The notes: a model not told the origin generated them from the letters alone. Counted from the first letter of the stretch, positions 20,121-30,151 are shown. The stretch is 64,000 nucleotides of DNA from Oscillatoriales cyanobacterium (GCA_004294385.1 REAP01000018.1:19190-83189); one strand, 5' to 3'. Numbers and translations: made by a program.

Positions 20121-21182
20121 TTATTTGTAGAATCTGCCCTTATAAAATAATGAATAATGGCGTTTCACAGATTCCACCAAAGCAATAACATCAGATTCCT
20201 GGGTATTAAAAGCAGTCACAAGTCTGACAGTACATCCAGTTTCACTATCCCACCGATAGAACATAAATCCTTCAGCTAAAACCGCAGCAATGACAGACTC
20301 AGGAAGTTGCACAAAAATTTCATTAGCTTCAATAGGATGACAAAAATTAACTCCCTCAATACTAGCTAAACCTGCCGCTAATCTAGCAGTCATCTGATTT
20401 GCATGAGCTGCATTTTTTAGCCACAAATCATCAGTAATGTAAGCTTCCAACTGCGCCGACAAAAACCGCATTTTTGAGAACAGATGCCCGCTACGCTTGC
20501 GGTAAAAAGGAAAAGTATTCGCTAATTTTCGATTAAAAAAAACAACAGATTCCGCAGCCATTGCACCATTTTTAGTCGCTCCAAATGATAGAATATCGAC
20601 ACCAGCCCGCCAAGTGACATCCGCAGGAGAACAGCCAAGACTAGCGACTGCATTAGCAAAGCGAGCTCCATCCATATGCAGGTGTAAATTGTGGCGGCGA
20701 ACAACTTCCGAAATCTGCGAAATTTCCCCAGGATTGTAGACGGTTCCAGCTTCCGTTGCTTGAGTGATACTAACAGCGGCCGGCTGTACATGATGCACGA
20801 CACCTACACCCGCTTTGTCGAGAATTTTCCCTAAAGTCTCTGCCTCAATTTTAGCATGATTTCCTGTTATAGTCACCAGCTTTGCACCGCCAGTAAAAAA
20901 CTCCGGTGCACCGCATTCATCGAGATTAATATGAGATTCCCCATGGCAATAAACGGCCCCGTAAGGAGGAGTCATCACCGCCAGCGCCAGAGAATTAGCA
21001 GCCGAACCAGTTGCTACAGGAAAAACAGTCACCGATGTCTCGAACAATTCCGAAAACTTAACTTGCAAACGTTGCGTATATTCATCGTCTCCATAAGACA
21101 TAACCGTACCGGAATTAGCAGATGCAATTGCAGCCATAATTTCCGGCGAAACTCGAGTTGTGTTGTCGCTACAAAAATTCAT
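20121..21182 (-). CDS. Low-specificity L-threonine aldolase (beta-eliminating lyase family)
   Basis: NFCSDNTTRVSPEIMAAI...HLHMDGARFANAV...DILSFGATKNGAMAAE. Confidence 0.93.
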   Translation of the reverse strand: MNFCSDNTTRVSPEIMAAIASANSGTVMSYGDDEYTQRLQVKFSELFETSVTVFPVATGSAANSLALAVMTPPYGAVYCHGESHINLDECGAPEFFTGGAKLVTITGNHAKIEAETLGKILDKAGVGVVHHVQPAAVSITQATEAGTVYNPGEISQISEVVRRHNLHLHMDGARFANAVASLGCSPADVTWRAGVDILSFGATKNGAMAAESVVFFNRKLANTFPFYRKRSGHLFSKMRFLSAQLEAYITDDLWLKNAAHANQMTARLAAGLASIEGVNFCHPIEANEIFVQLPESVIAAVLAEGFMFYRWDSETGCTVRLVTAFNTQESDVIALVESVKRHYSLFYKGRFYK

Positions 21183-21240
21183 AAGAATATTCGGTAAACA
21201 TAATCTATAATATAACTCATATAATAAAAATTATGTTACC

Positions 21241-22098
21241 ATGAAAAAGCAGCACAATAAATTTAGCCACTTGACGGCAATAGAAAGAATTCACCTGTCA
21301 TTTCCGGCAAAACAATTATTAGATAAAAAATTGCTACAAGGTAAAGTTTTAGACTTTGGGTGTGGCTTTGGCAATGACGTGAAATTATTGCACCAAAAAG
21401 GCTTTGATATTACAGGTTACGACCCATATTATTTCCCGGAATTTCCCGATCGCAAATTCGATACAATCATTTGTTTTTATGTTTTGAATGTTTTGTTTCC
21501 CGAAGAACAAGCTAATGTGCTGATGCAAGTATCGCATTTGTTGAAGCCGGGAGGTAAAGCATATTTTGCTGTGAGAAGAGACCTCAAAAAAGAAGGATTT
21601 CGAGAACATTATGTTCATAAAAAGCCTACCTATCAGTGCATAGTCAAACTTCCCTTTAAATCAGCACATTTAGATGAGTCTTGCGAAATATATGAATATG
21701 TCCATTACAATTACCAAAGAAATTCATCTAACCATTGTATATTTTGCAACCCACATAAACATCTAATTTTAATAACTGAGTCAGCAACAGCTTATGCTAT
21801 ACTTGATGCTTATCCTGCCAGCAAAGGTCATGTTTTGATAATTCCTAAACGTCATGTTGCCAATTATTTTGAACTGCCGTTTCGAGAACAATCAGCTTGT
21901 TGGTTTATGGCTAATAAGGTGCAAGATATTTTAACTAAAGAGTTTCATCCTGATGGTTTCAATGTGGGGATAAATATTAATAAAGATGCGGGTCAAAGTC
22001 GAAGTCATGCTGCTATTCATATTATCCCACGCTACCGAGGTGATGTGACTGGAAATAAAGGTGGGATTAGATACGTGATTCCAAAGAGTGAAAAATAA
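21241..22098 (+). CDS. Class I SAM methyltransferase fused to HIT-family domain
   Basis: N-term VLDFGCGFGNDVKLLHQKGFDITGYDPYY; C-term CIFC...YPASKGHVLIIPKRHVANYFEL...GQSRSHAAIHIIPRYRGD. Confidence 0.9.
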   Translation: MKKQHNKFSHLTAIERIHLSFPAKQLLDKKLLQGKVLDFGCGFGNDVKLLHQKGFDITGYDPYYFPEFPDRKFDTIICFYVLNVLFPEEQANVLMQVSHLLKPGGKAYFAVRRDLKKEGFREHYVHKKPTYQCIVKLPFKSAHLDESCEIYEYVHYNYQRNSSNHCIFCNPHKHLILITESATAYAILDAYPASKGHVLIIPKRHVANYFELPFREQSACWFMANKVQDILTKEFHPDGFNVGININKDAGQSRSHAAIHIIPRYRGDVTGNKGGIRYVIPKSEK

Positions 22099-22099
22099 G

Positions 22100-22280
22100 T
22101 AGAAGGAAGAAGGAAGAAGGCCCTTCGACTACGCTCAGGGAACGCTTCAGGAAGAAGGAAGAAGGAAGAAGGAAATTCTTCGACCCAACGACTGCGTTTA
22201 TCCTGAGCCCAACGACGGAGTTTATCCTGAGCGTAGTCGAAGGGCTCAGGGCACCGCTCCGCTCAGGAACCGCTCGTAAA
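22100..22280. repeat. Composite GGAAGAA / CCCTTCGACTACGCTCAGGG repeat region
   Basis: gaaggaagaaggcccttcgactacgctcagggaacgcttcagg and inverted gagcgtagtcgaagggctcaggg. Confidence 0.9.
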
Positions 22281-22448
22281 AAGATTTTTTTTTACCGCAG
22301 AAGCGCAGAGAACATAGAGGAATTGAGAAGGACAGATTCATAATTTTTGTAAGGATTGTTATATTTGAGCAAAGGGTGAGCAAAATAGGGTTAAAATGTG
22401 TTTACCAAGTCTAAAACTACACATTAGCAGTAATTTGGTGTTCTGTTT

Positions 22449-23018
22449 ATGTCTAAGCGCAAAAAGCAAGAATGGCTCAAGGAAACCCTAGAGCTCAAAG
22501 AGAACCATAACTGGAAATCAAAACCGGGAACTCGCATCTTTGTCGCCGGAAGAGGAGCTGTCCGTTTTGATGTCCCCGATGATTGGCATTTTGAACCCGA
22601 TACAAAGTCGTTCCGGTTTACGGACAAAAAACCGCCGGATGATGATTGTGGTTTGGAAGTTTCGTTTAATTTACTTCCCCCAGGAAACTGGGCAGATTTT
22701 CCCTTGGCTCCGCTATTGAAGCAGGTGGCGGAAGAAGACAGTCGGAATCCATTCGATATGGGAGAAATCATTCAACTGAAGCGACAAACTGCTCGGATTG
22801 TTTGGACTGAATTCAAATTTATCGACCCTCCAGAACAGCGGGCTGCTTATTCGCGAATCTGTGTGGGATTGGGTTCTAATGTTCAGTGTTTGATTACTTT
22901 TGATTACTGGGTTGATGATGCTGAGCGTTTGACTCCTGTCTGGGATACGGTGATGGAAACGTTAGTTTTAGGGTTGTTTATTAGTGACCCTCGAACTGGA
23001 TTTGCACGGCCAGATTAG
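22449..23018 (+). CDS. Hypothetical protein (189 aa)
   Basis: Coding-like ORF, FVAGRGAVRFDVPDDWHFEPDTKSFRFTDKKPPDDDCGLEVSFN. Confidence 0.75.
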   Translation: MSKRKKQEWLKETLELKENHNWKSKPGTRIFVAGRGAVRFDVPDDWHFEPDTKSFRFTDKKPPDDDCGLEVSFNLLPPGNWADFPLAPLLKQVAEEDSRNPFDMGEIIQLKRQTARIVWTEFKFIDPPEQRAAYSRICVGLGSNVQCLITFDYWVDDAERLTPVWDTVMETLVLGLFISDPRTGFARPD

Positions 23019-23185
23019 ATATATGTACAGTTTGAAATGGTGGGTTTTGTGTGTCTAAATCCCCGATTTTTTGCAGAAGTCGGGGATCTAAATCTCTCAG
23101 CTATTCATTGTGGATCAGCCCTTAAAAATCAATACTATGAGATAAGTGATAATCTATATTAAGCTCTGCCAATTTCTACAATATT

Positions 23186-23503
23186 TTAACCATTTTTTAG
23201 CAACTCCAAAGCTTCAGAAAAAGCGCGGATAAAAATGCGTTCCAAGTCTCTATTGGTAATATTCCCACAGGTCAACCAAAGAATTTGTGGGGGGCTTCCT
23301 AAACGCATGACTAAATCGATAAAATCTCGATCCTTAGTGATAACAACAGTACCATAACCGTTAGCGCGAGCTGCATTAAATATCTCAATATCTTGAGCGT
23401 CTGACAGCCCAATATCCCTTAGAGTTACTGCACTCACACCAAATGTAATACTCAACCACTCTGCGAGACTAGGAGGAAGTTGAGCATTTAGCCAGAAAAT
23501 CAT
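23186..23503 (-). CDS. DUF5615 family PIN-like putative toxin
   Basis: MIFWLNAQLPPSLAEWLSITFGVSAVTLRDIGLSDAQDIEIFNAAR...VVITKDRDFIDLV. Confidence 0.9.
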   Translation of the reverse strand: MIFWLNAQLPPSLAEWLSITFGVSAVTLRDIGLSDAQDIEIFNAARANGYGTVVITKDRDFIDLVMRLGSPPQILWLTCGNITNRDLERIFIRAFSEALELLKNG

Positions 23504-23733
23504 ACAGCAATCCTCGGAAAGTCAATTCGGAGTGCAGCAAAAAGCAAGCAAGCTTGGATATCTTCAGGTTCTAAATCGGGGAAATCTGCCAGAATTTCAC
23601 TAGCCGGCACATTATCCGCTAGGGTTTCTAGAATGTCGCTAACTCGAATTCTCATGCCTCGGATACAGGGGCGGCCTCCACATTTACCTGGAGTTTGAGT
23701 AATTCGATTGAGTAAAGGAGTTTTGTCTAGCAT
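23500..23733 (-). CDS. DUF433 family putative antitoxin
   Basis: RITQTPGKCGGRPCIRGMRIRVSDILETLADNVPASEILADFPDLEPEDIQACL; overlaps DUF5615 by 4 nt. Confidence 0.95.
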   Translation of the reverse strand: MLDKTPLLNRITQTPGKCGGRPCIRGMRIRVSDILETLADNVPASEILADFPDLEPEDIQACLLFAALRIDFPRIAV

Positions 23734-23855
23734 AAGTCTTACCTAGAGAAAGTCATTATTTTAGGACTTTAAGACGATCGCCCATTCTCCGTAAAATACT
23801 AACACAAATACCGTACAATGATCCCACCATCCCGCATCTACCAAGCCCTCATCCC

Positions 23856-25367
23856 ATGCTTTGTGATTACTTAGTACAAATCCTCACCGCCCGCGTCTAC
23901 GATGTTGCCCAAGAAACACCTCTAGAAGTCGCCCCCAATCTATCAGCACGACTCAACAATCAATTGCTGCTGAAGCGAGAGGATATGCAGTCTGTCTTTT
24001 CGTTCAAACTGCGAGGTGCTTATAACAAAATGGCGCAACTTTCGCCGGAATTGCTAGCAAAAGGGGCGATCGCAGCTTCTGCCGGAAATCACGCCCAAGG
24101 AGTCGCCCTCGCCGCCCGTCACCTGGGAACTCGTGCAGTGATAGTCATGCCCGAAACTACGCCCCAGGTCAAGGTAAATGCGGTGATAGCCCGTGGTGGA
24201 GAGGTGGTTTTGCATGGTGATACTTATGATGATGCTTATGCTTTTGCGCGCCAATTAGAGGCGGAAACAGGCATGACTTTTGTTCACCCTTTTGATGATC
24301 CTCATGTGATTGCGGGACAGGGTACGATCGGGATGGAAATTCTGCGACAACATCAAAAACCAATTCATGCGATTTTTGTGGCAATTGGCGGCGGTGGATT
24401 GATTTCGGGAATTGGGGCTTATGTGAAAAGGTTGCGGCCGGAAATTAAAATTATTGGTGTTGAACCTGTGGATTCGGATGCGATGAATCAGTCTTTGAAA
24501 GCGGGGAAACGGGTGCGTTTGTCGCAGGTTGGTTTATTTGCTGATGGCGTGGCGGTACGGGAAGTGGGAGAAGAAACTTTTCGGCTTTGTCAGCAATATG
24601 TGGATGAGATTATTTTGGTGGATACGGATGATATTTGTGCGGCGATTAAGGATGTTTTTGAGGATACGCGATCGATCTTAGAACCCGCTGGCGCATTGGC
24701 AATCGCAGGTGCGAAAGCTTACGTGGAACGGGAACAAATCGAAGCACAAACGTTAGTTGCCGTTGCTTGCGGTGCAAACATGAATTTCGATCGCCTGCGT
24801 TTTGTAGCAGAAAGAGCCGAATTTGGTGAACGCCGCGAAGCTATTTTTGCTGTCACAATTCCCGAACAACCGGGAAGTCTCCGCAGATTTTGTGAATGTC
24901 TGGGAAAACGCAATTTAACTGAATTTAGCTATCGAATTGCAGATGAGAAAGCAGCACATATTTTTATCGGTGTCCAAATTCAAAACCGTGCCGATGCGAT
25001 TAAAATAGCCGCTAGTTTTGAAGATTGTGGCTTCAAAACTTTGGATTTAACTGATGATGAATTAACGAAATTGCACTTACGGCATATGGTGGGCGGGCGT
25101 TCAATGCTGGCAGATCATGAGTTATTTTATCGCTTTGAATTTCCCGAACGTCCGGGTGCGTTGATGAAGTTTGTCGGTTCGATGAGTCCTAACTGGAATA
25201 TCAGCGTTTTTCACTATCGGAATAATGGGGCTGATTACGGGCGAATTGTGGTGGGAATTCAGGTGCCACCAGATGAGATGAGGGAGTGGCAGGCTTTTTT
25301 GGATACGCTGGGGTATCAGTATGGGGATGAGAGTCAAAATCCGGCTTATAAGCTATTTTTGAGGTAG
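23856..25367 (+). CDS. ilvA: Threonine ammonia-lyase, biosynthetic
   Basis: LLLKREDMQSVFSFKLRGAYNKMAQLS..., SAGNHAQGVALAA, two C-terminal ACT-like regulatory domains. Confidence 0.95.
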   Translation: MLCDYLVQILTARVYDVAQETPLEVAPNLSARLNNQLLLKREDMQSVFSFKLRGAYNKMAQLSPELLAKGAIAASAGNHAQGVALAARHLGTRAVIVMPETTPQVKVNAVIARGGEVVLHGDTYDDAYAFARQLEAETGMTFVHPFDDPHVIAGQGTIGMEILRQHQKPIHAIFVAIGGGGLISGIGAYVKRLRPEIKIIGVEPVDSDAMNQSLKAGKRVRLSQVGLFADGVAVREVGEETFRLCQQYVDEIILVDTDDICAAIKDVFEDTRSILEPAGALAIAGAKAYVEREQIEAQTLVAVACGANMNFDRLRFVAERAEFGERREAIFAVTIPEQPGSLRRFCECLGKRNLTEFSYRIADEKAAHIFIGVQIQNRADAIKIAASFEDCGFKTLDLTDDELTKLHLRHMVGGRSMLADHELFYRFEFPERPGALMKFVGSMSPNWNISVFHYRNNGADYGRIVVGIQVPPDEMREWQAFLDTLGYQYGDESQNPAYKLFLR

Positions 25368-25400
25368 TTTGGTTTGTTGTCTTGAAACTAATTAATATTT

Positions 25401-26609
25401 ATGAACGTTCTCAAAAAAATATTGCCGTTTTTTTTGATGGTTTTTGGTGTTGGTATTTTGGTAATAGTTGCATATTTTGCGATCGAACAACTTTCCAGTC
25501 CAATCAGTTATTTTCAACCTGTCGATAGCAGAGATGGTGCAGAGTTGTACAAAAAAGAACTACCCAATGGAAATCGGGCTTATCTGCAAGTTATTGATGT
25601 GCAAAAAATGCAAATAGACCAGTTAATTGGCGAGGTCGATCGCATGGCTTTCAAGAAAGGATTGTACTATCAGGGAGAAAATAAGTATTACAGTCCTTTC
25701 TTTAAGAGCAAGTTATTCTCTGAAGTTACAGAAGAATATAAAAAGCTTTACGGTAATGGTATTTTTTCTGTCATTAATTGTTCTTTTTTTGAACAATACA
25801 AACGCAGTACGCAGTTATCTTTTCCTATCAAATTTAACGGTCAAGTTATCACTGGCGGTAATGGTACTTATGGCCCAGTCAAAAAACCTAAAGATGGGCG
25901 GTATAAAAATGTTCGATTGAAAGCTTTGGTTTGGAACGATCGAGAAGCTTATATCACAAACTATGAACCGAAAACTGGAAAGCCTTTGAATCAAAAAGAA
26001 GTCCAAAATGCAGTTGTTACTTACGAATATAAGCACCATCCAGCTAAACTATTATCCAAAAATCCAGCTAATAGGTATCATGTCATCGGTACGCTGGACA
26101 AAGATGGTCGTAAGGGTAATGAATTGCTGGCAATAATCACAGTTAATGAAGCGACATTAGACTTAGCAGCTAAGTTACTGCGAGAATTCGGGGTGAAAGG
26201 AGATATAGTGACGATAGACGGTGGAGCCTCAACTTATCTATTCAATCCTAAAATTGGCGAAATCATGTTGCCTAAATCGAATAACTTTGCGACGCGCGAG
26301 TTGCCACATTATTTGGGATTTAGGAGTAGAAAATCTAAGCCGGCTTTACCAAAAATATTGGTTTCTAAACCAGCAGAAAAAGTGCAGGTGGAAGCGAATA
26401 AACCTTATTTGATTTTGTGGAGAGACAATATTCAGGAACAGGTGAAGATTGAGCTGTATGAAGAGAATAAGTCTGTGCAAAGTATAGCTAATAGTGCTAG
26501 TAGTGATGGGGTTTACGAATGGAAACCGAAGATTGCTGTCAAACCTGGATCTTTGATTCGGATTTCAAGTGTTAAAAATGCTAAGGTGTCTGGGGCATTT
26601 CAGTTATGA
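25401..26609 (+). CDS. Phosphodiester glycosidase (NAGPA-domain) family protein
   Basis: N-term TM, NGNRAYLQVIDVQKMQIDQLIGE..., VKGDIVTIDGGASTYLF. Confidence 0.85.
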   Translation: MNVLKKILPFFLMVFGVGILVIVAYFAIEQLSSPISYFQPVDSRDGAELYKKELPNGNRAYLQVIDVQKMQIDQLIGEVDRMAFKKGLYYQGENKYYSPFFKSKLFSEVTEEYKKLYGNGIFSVINCSFFEQYKRSTQLSFPIKFNGQVITGGNGTYGPVKKPKDGRYKNVRLKALVWNDREAYITNYEPKTGKPLNQKEVQNAVVTYEYKHHPAKLLSKNPANRYHVIGTLDKDGRKGNELLAIITVNEATLDLAAKLLREFGVKGDIVTIDGGASTYLFNPKIGEIMLPKSNNFATRELPHYLGFRSRKSKPALPKILVSKPAEKVQVEANKPYLILWRDNIQEQVKIELYEENKSVQSIANSASSDGVYEWKPKIAVKPGSLIRISSVKNAKVSGAFQL

Positions 26610-26773
26610 TCGTGGTTGGGGAATAGGTCTCATTTGGATCGCAAATTTTGCACATTTTGAACGCTAAGTCCGGTTATTTGGGCTATGGTTGCGTCATCTA
26701 GGCGATCGAGTAACTGCCGTGCGATCGGACTTGATGGGTGCCATAGCCTGTCGATGCCAAGATTTTAGGACTT

Positions 26774-26864
26774 ACGAAAAAAACCCGGTTTCTGCCTTAA
26801 TATTTCGGTTCGATTCACCCGGTCACTGAGCGTAGCCGAAGTGTTCGGAGAAACCGGGTTTTTA
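26774..26864. repeat. Palindromic repeat AAACCCGGTTTCT ... AGAAACCGGGTTT
   Basis: Inverted arms; copies at about 7044, 34664-34758, 38180-38245, 39368. Confidence 0.9.
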
Positions 26865-26947
26865 GCCCCGCGTGTATCCAGGACTGTTACGACAATTCGC
26901 TCTGATGTTTTATAATTAAGAAGATAACACTAAACTTTGATATTTTT

Positions 26948-27445
26948 ATGCAAACACCACAAGTCGAACCAATACCGGGAAACTTAATACAAAGTCTTTA
27001 TGAAACTGATTTTTTTGCTTGGACTCAGGAACAAGCAAAACTCCTCAAACATCGAGAATGGAATCAACTAGATTTACCGAATTTAATCGAGGAGATTGAG
27101 TCATTGGGAAAACAACAACGTGCCGAACTAAGAAATCGCTTAAAGGTGTTACTTGGGCATTTATTAAAATGGGAATATCAAGTAGAACGACGCAGCCGTA
27201 GCTGGTTAATGACGATTCGCATTCAGCGTCGCGATACTCAAGAATTGCTGTCAGAAAATCCTAGTCTTAAACCCTATCTTCAGGAAGCATTGCAAAAAAT
27301 ATATGAAAGCGGTAGAGATTTGGCAACAGGAGAAACCAACTTGCCACTAAAAACTTTCCCAGAGAATTGCCCGTATACCTCAGAAGACATTTTTAGCGAT
27401 CGCTTTTATCCTGGTGAACCTGCAACAGATGATGTGATGGAATGA
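26948..27445 (+). CDS. DUF29 domain-containing protein
   Basis: LYETDFFAWTQEQAKLLKHREWNQLDLPNLIEEIESLGKQQRAELRNRLKVLLGHLLKWEYQ. Confidence 0.95.
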   Translation: MQTPQVEPIPGNLIQSLYETDFFAWTQEQAKLLKHREWNQLDLPNLIEEIESLGKQQRAELRNRLKVLLGHLLKWEYQVERRSRSWLMTIRIQRRDTQELLSENPSLKPYLQEALQKIYESGRDLATGETNLPLKTFPENCPYTSEDIFSDRFYPGEPATDDVME

Positions 27446-27582
27446 GAACGATCGCAGATAGTTGTCTAATGCTAGGGAGTAATTCTGTTAGTGCGATCGG
27501 TTGTTTTCCTACGATGCGTCTATGTTAACGGTAGCAGGTCAACGTAGTAATTGCAACTTCTAGGGGAGTTTCACAAAAATAG

Positions 27583-27611
27583 GCGCGATCGCATTTTAGT
27601 TGCGATCGCGC
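27583..27611. repeat. Perfect 11-bp-stem hairpin built from two HIP1 sites
   Basis: GCGCGATCGCA TTTTAGT TGCGATCGCGC. Confidence 0.9.
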
Positions 27612-27635
27612 GACGGTATGATATTCCGTAGTGTT

Positions 27636-28004
27636 TTATTCGGAAAGATTTGAGCAATCATTAAAGTACGAAATGAGTGCTTCACCAACAGCTTTTGTAA
27701 CTCCAGCAGCTACCACTGATTTTGCTGCCCATCCGAAGACAGGAACAAAATCAAGGACTGAGTGTGCAATTTTACTGCCAATGAGTGGAGCCGCAATTGT
27801 AGCAAACACTGCCCCAGCTTGAGTTTTATCCATATCAACATCAAAAATTGACCCGACTTGCAAAACCATTGTTACATCGCCTCCAGTCATCAGGTAATGA
27901 GAACCTGGAATCCAAGCCACACTTGCAAATCCCAAAGCCCATTTATTAATAGCCGAACGTGCTTGTTCTCTTGCTTGTCTTTTGTTAGATGCTGCCATAA
28001 CCAT
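27636..28004 (-). CDS. Hypothetical small membrane protein
   Basis: 122 aa, hydrophobic Gly/Ala-rich segments; DUF697-like flavour not confirmed. Confidence 0.6.
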   Translation of the reverse strand: MVMAASNKRQAREQARSAINKWALGFASVAWIPGSHYLMTGGDVTMVLQVGSIFDVDMDKTQAGAVFATIAAPLIGSKIAHSVLDFVPVFGWAAKSVVAAGVTKAVGEALISYFNDCSNLSE

Positions 28005-28229
28005 CGCCGATCATTTTTTGGGTTTAAGTTAGCTCAAAAAGCTTTTGAGGTTGGTAGATGCAATTTTAGGTTTATTTTTTTACTATGTTAAACAGATCCC
28101 AAAAAAATGTAAAGGAAAAAAAGTTGGAAAAAGTGGGAACTTCCTAAAAATCCGATCCGAAGCCAAAAAAGTGGGAAAAAGTGGGAAAAAGTTTGCTATA
28201 GTAACTAAAATTATCCCACCATCCCACCT

Positions 28230-28745
28230 ATGGACAGTCCTCAGATATTGCAATTTGTCGATCGAGCTGTCTGGGCTAGGACAGGCAAACATCTAAATAA
28301 CTTGCAGCGGGGGATTATTTCGGGAATACTGAAGCGTCAAAGATATGCTGACGTTGCAGAAACTTATGGTTATAGCTCCCAGCACGTTAAAAAGGGTAGC
28401 CACGAGCTTTTGCAAATGTTATCTGAAGTGTTTGGTGAACAAGTTAAGAAAAGTAATCTTGAATCCGTCTTAGAACGGCATATAAATCAGACTATAACAA
28501 CTCTCGGTAATAAAAATAATCAAAAAATTATTGGTATTAGCTACATTAACAACTGTTCTAATCCCTCTACTCCTACCCCAGATCAAAGTCAGCCGGAAAC
28601 TCCCGACTTGCAGGAGGAAACCAAAAATAAAACTAAGATTGAAACAATAGATAAATTACGGCAGTTTGGCTTGAGCGACGAGCAAATTGCAGAAGCGCTA
28701 GATATACCTTTAGAGCAGGTTAAACAGGTGGACTTGGAGGAGTAA
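28230..28745 (+). CDS. Stand-alone HTH domain protein resembling the N-terminal vMAP domain of cyanobacterial vWA-MoxR-associated proteins
   Basis: IVDRAV-like start, ILQFVDRAVWARTGKHLNNLQRGIISGILKRQRYADVAETYGYSSQHVKKGSHELLQMLSEVFGEQVKKSN. Confidence 0.7.
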   Translation: MDSPQILQFVDRAVWARTGKHLNNLQRGIISGILKRQRYADVAETYGYSSQHVKKGSHELLQMLSEVFGEQVKKSNLESVLERHINQTITTLGNKNNQKIIGISYINNCSNPSTPTPDQSQPETPDLQEETKNKTKIETIDKLRQFGLSDEQIAEALDIPLEQVKQVDLEE

Positions 28746-28770
28746 ATCTGCGCTATTTTCGATCTCAATG

Positions 28771-29076
28771 TCACGGTTCTTGTTCCTGAAATAGAGATGG
28801 GATATCTCGGCGGCCGCTGACTACACGAAGAATCTCAATGCCATCATCTAAAAGTTGGTAGAAGATGATGTAGCCATCCAAAGGCAGACCTCGCAAGTTT
28901 GGACGTATTTCTATATAACTTCTGCCTAAATTAGGAAAGTTGACTAATTGTTGGCAGCGACGCGCAAAATCTTGAAAAAAGCGCTCACCGGCTTCGATGT
29001 TGTTCGTAGTGAAATAATAATCAGTAATTTCGTTGAGGTCAAGGCTTGCCAGAACATTGATGAGATAGCGTTTCAT
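28771..29076 (-). CDS. RelE/ParE family toxin
   Basis: DLNEITDYYFTTNNIEAGERFFQDFARRCQQLVNFPNLGRSYIEIRPNLRGLPLDGYIIFYQLLDDGIEILRVVSGRRD. Confidence 0.93.
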   Translation of the reverse strand: MKRYLINVLASLDLNEITDYYFTTNNIEAGERFFQDFARRCQQLVNFPNLGRSYIEIRPNLRGLPLDGYIIFYQLLDDGIEILRVVSGRRDIPSLFQEQEP

Positions 29077-29339
29077 TGTTGAGTCTCGCGCGCTTGCCGG
29101 AAACGATCCAAAATCCCTGCAATAAAAGTTTCGCCATCAATCGGTGGAGTATGTTCGGACATGGCAACCGCAGCATCTATCTTAACTCGTACAGCATCGA
29201 TCCATTGGCGATCGGCGCGATCGTATTCATCTAACAATCGCAAAGCGACTTCCAGCACTTCTTCGGCAGAGCCATATTTACCAGTTTGCAGTTTAGTCTG
29301 AATGAATATCTCTTGGGTTTTCGTTAGCGTAATGCTCAT
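29073..29339 (-). CDS. ParD-like antitoxin
   Basis: MSITLTKTQEIFIQTKLQTGKYGSAEEVLEVALRLLDEYDR; overlaps toxin by 4 nt. Confidence 0.92.
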   Translation of the reverse strand: MSITLTKTQEIFIQTKLQTGKYGSAEEVLEVALRLLDEYDRADRQWIDAVRVKIDAAVAMSEHTPPIDGETFIAGILDRFRQARETQQ

Positions 29340-29426
29340 AGTATTGATTTACCCGTTTGTTTTAATTATATCGCATCGATCCATCTTTGAAACTGGCGAT
29401 CGGCAAAATTAGCATACCAAATAATT

Positions 29427-29744
29427 TCAAACCAGCACCGGACGACTTCTCAGCGGCACAAGAATTTCATGCAAAATACTAGGCTTCGCACTAAGATACA
29501 CTTCACCACAATTAGCCTCGTTATATCCAACAATAATTGCACCGATCGCACTACCGATTTCAGGATACATCTCTTCACTCATCTCTCCATTATCCAAAAA
29601 GTCTGGAATTTTAATCAAACCTTTGACACCATCTTCACCAATATTAACAAACAGTCCAAAGGGAGCATGATATTCAACTTTACCCAGCAAAAACTGCCCC
29701 AATCTGTACTTTAACTTAATTTGTTCCCAGCTTTGATTATCCAT
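29427..29744 (-). CDS. S1 RNA-binding domain protein
   Basis: YRLGQFLLGKVEYHAPFGLFVNIGEDGVKGLIKIPDF. Confidence 0.8.
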   Translation of the reverse strand: MDNQSWEQIKLKYRLGQFLLGKVEYHAPFGLFVNIGEDGVKGLIKIPDFLDNGEMSEEMYPEIGSAIGAIIVGYNEANCGEVYLSAKPSILHEILVPLRSRPVLV

Positions 29745-29749
29745 AATAT

Positions 29750-30151
29750 TCAGTGTGCTTTGAGGACTCGTGGAAATTGGTTGAGTATGGCAAACAAGCG
29801 TTGAGGTACAATTACCTCAATTCGCTCGTAACCGTCTTTCTCATCATAGCGATATTCCAGCGACTTGAAATACTGCTCATAAATTGACTGATCAATTGAA
29901 ACCTCCAGTATCCCTTCTTTATAGCTTTGATTATACTCTTCTGCAATACTTCGATCGTGGGGGCCTGCAAAATAGGAATTTCCATCGACATAAGGAGGAT
30001 TATATGGAAAATCGACTGGTTGAAATCCCTCTTTCAGTAATTTCTGACCTTTGCGTTTTTGAGGTGCTTTGTAAATCGTAATTATTTGGGGCGATTGTGA
30101 CTGACCAGGTTCCATGTAAAATGCTTCAAATTTACCGACATTTTCCTTCAC
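29750..30151 (-). CDS. Hypothetical protein (133 aa), toxin-like candidate
   Basis: ORF overlaps the upstream 63-aa ORF by 20 nt in a bicistronic arrangement. Confidence 0.6.
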   Translation of the reverse strand: MKENVGKFEAFYMEPGQSQSPQIITIYKAPQKRKGQKLLKEGFQPVDFPYNPPYVDGNSYFAGPHDRSIAEEYNQSYKEGILEVSIDQSIYEQYFKSLEYRYDEKDGYERIEVIVPQRLFAILNQFPRVLKAH

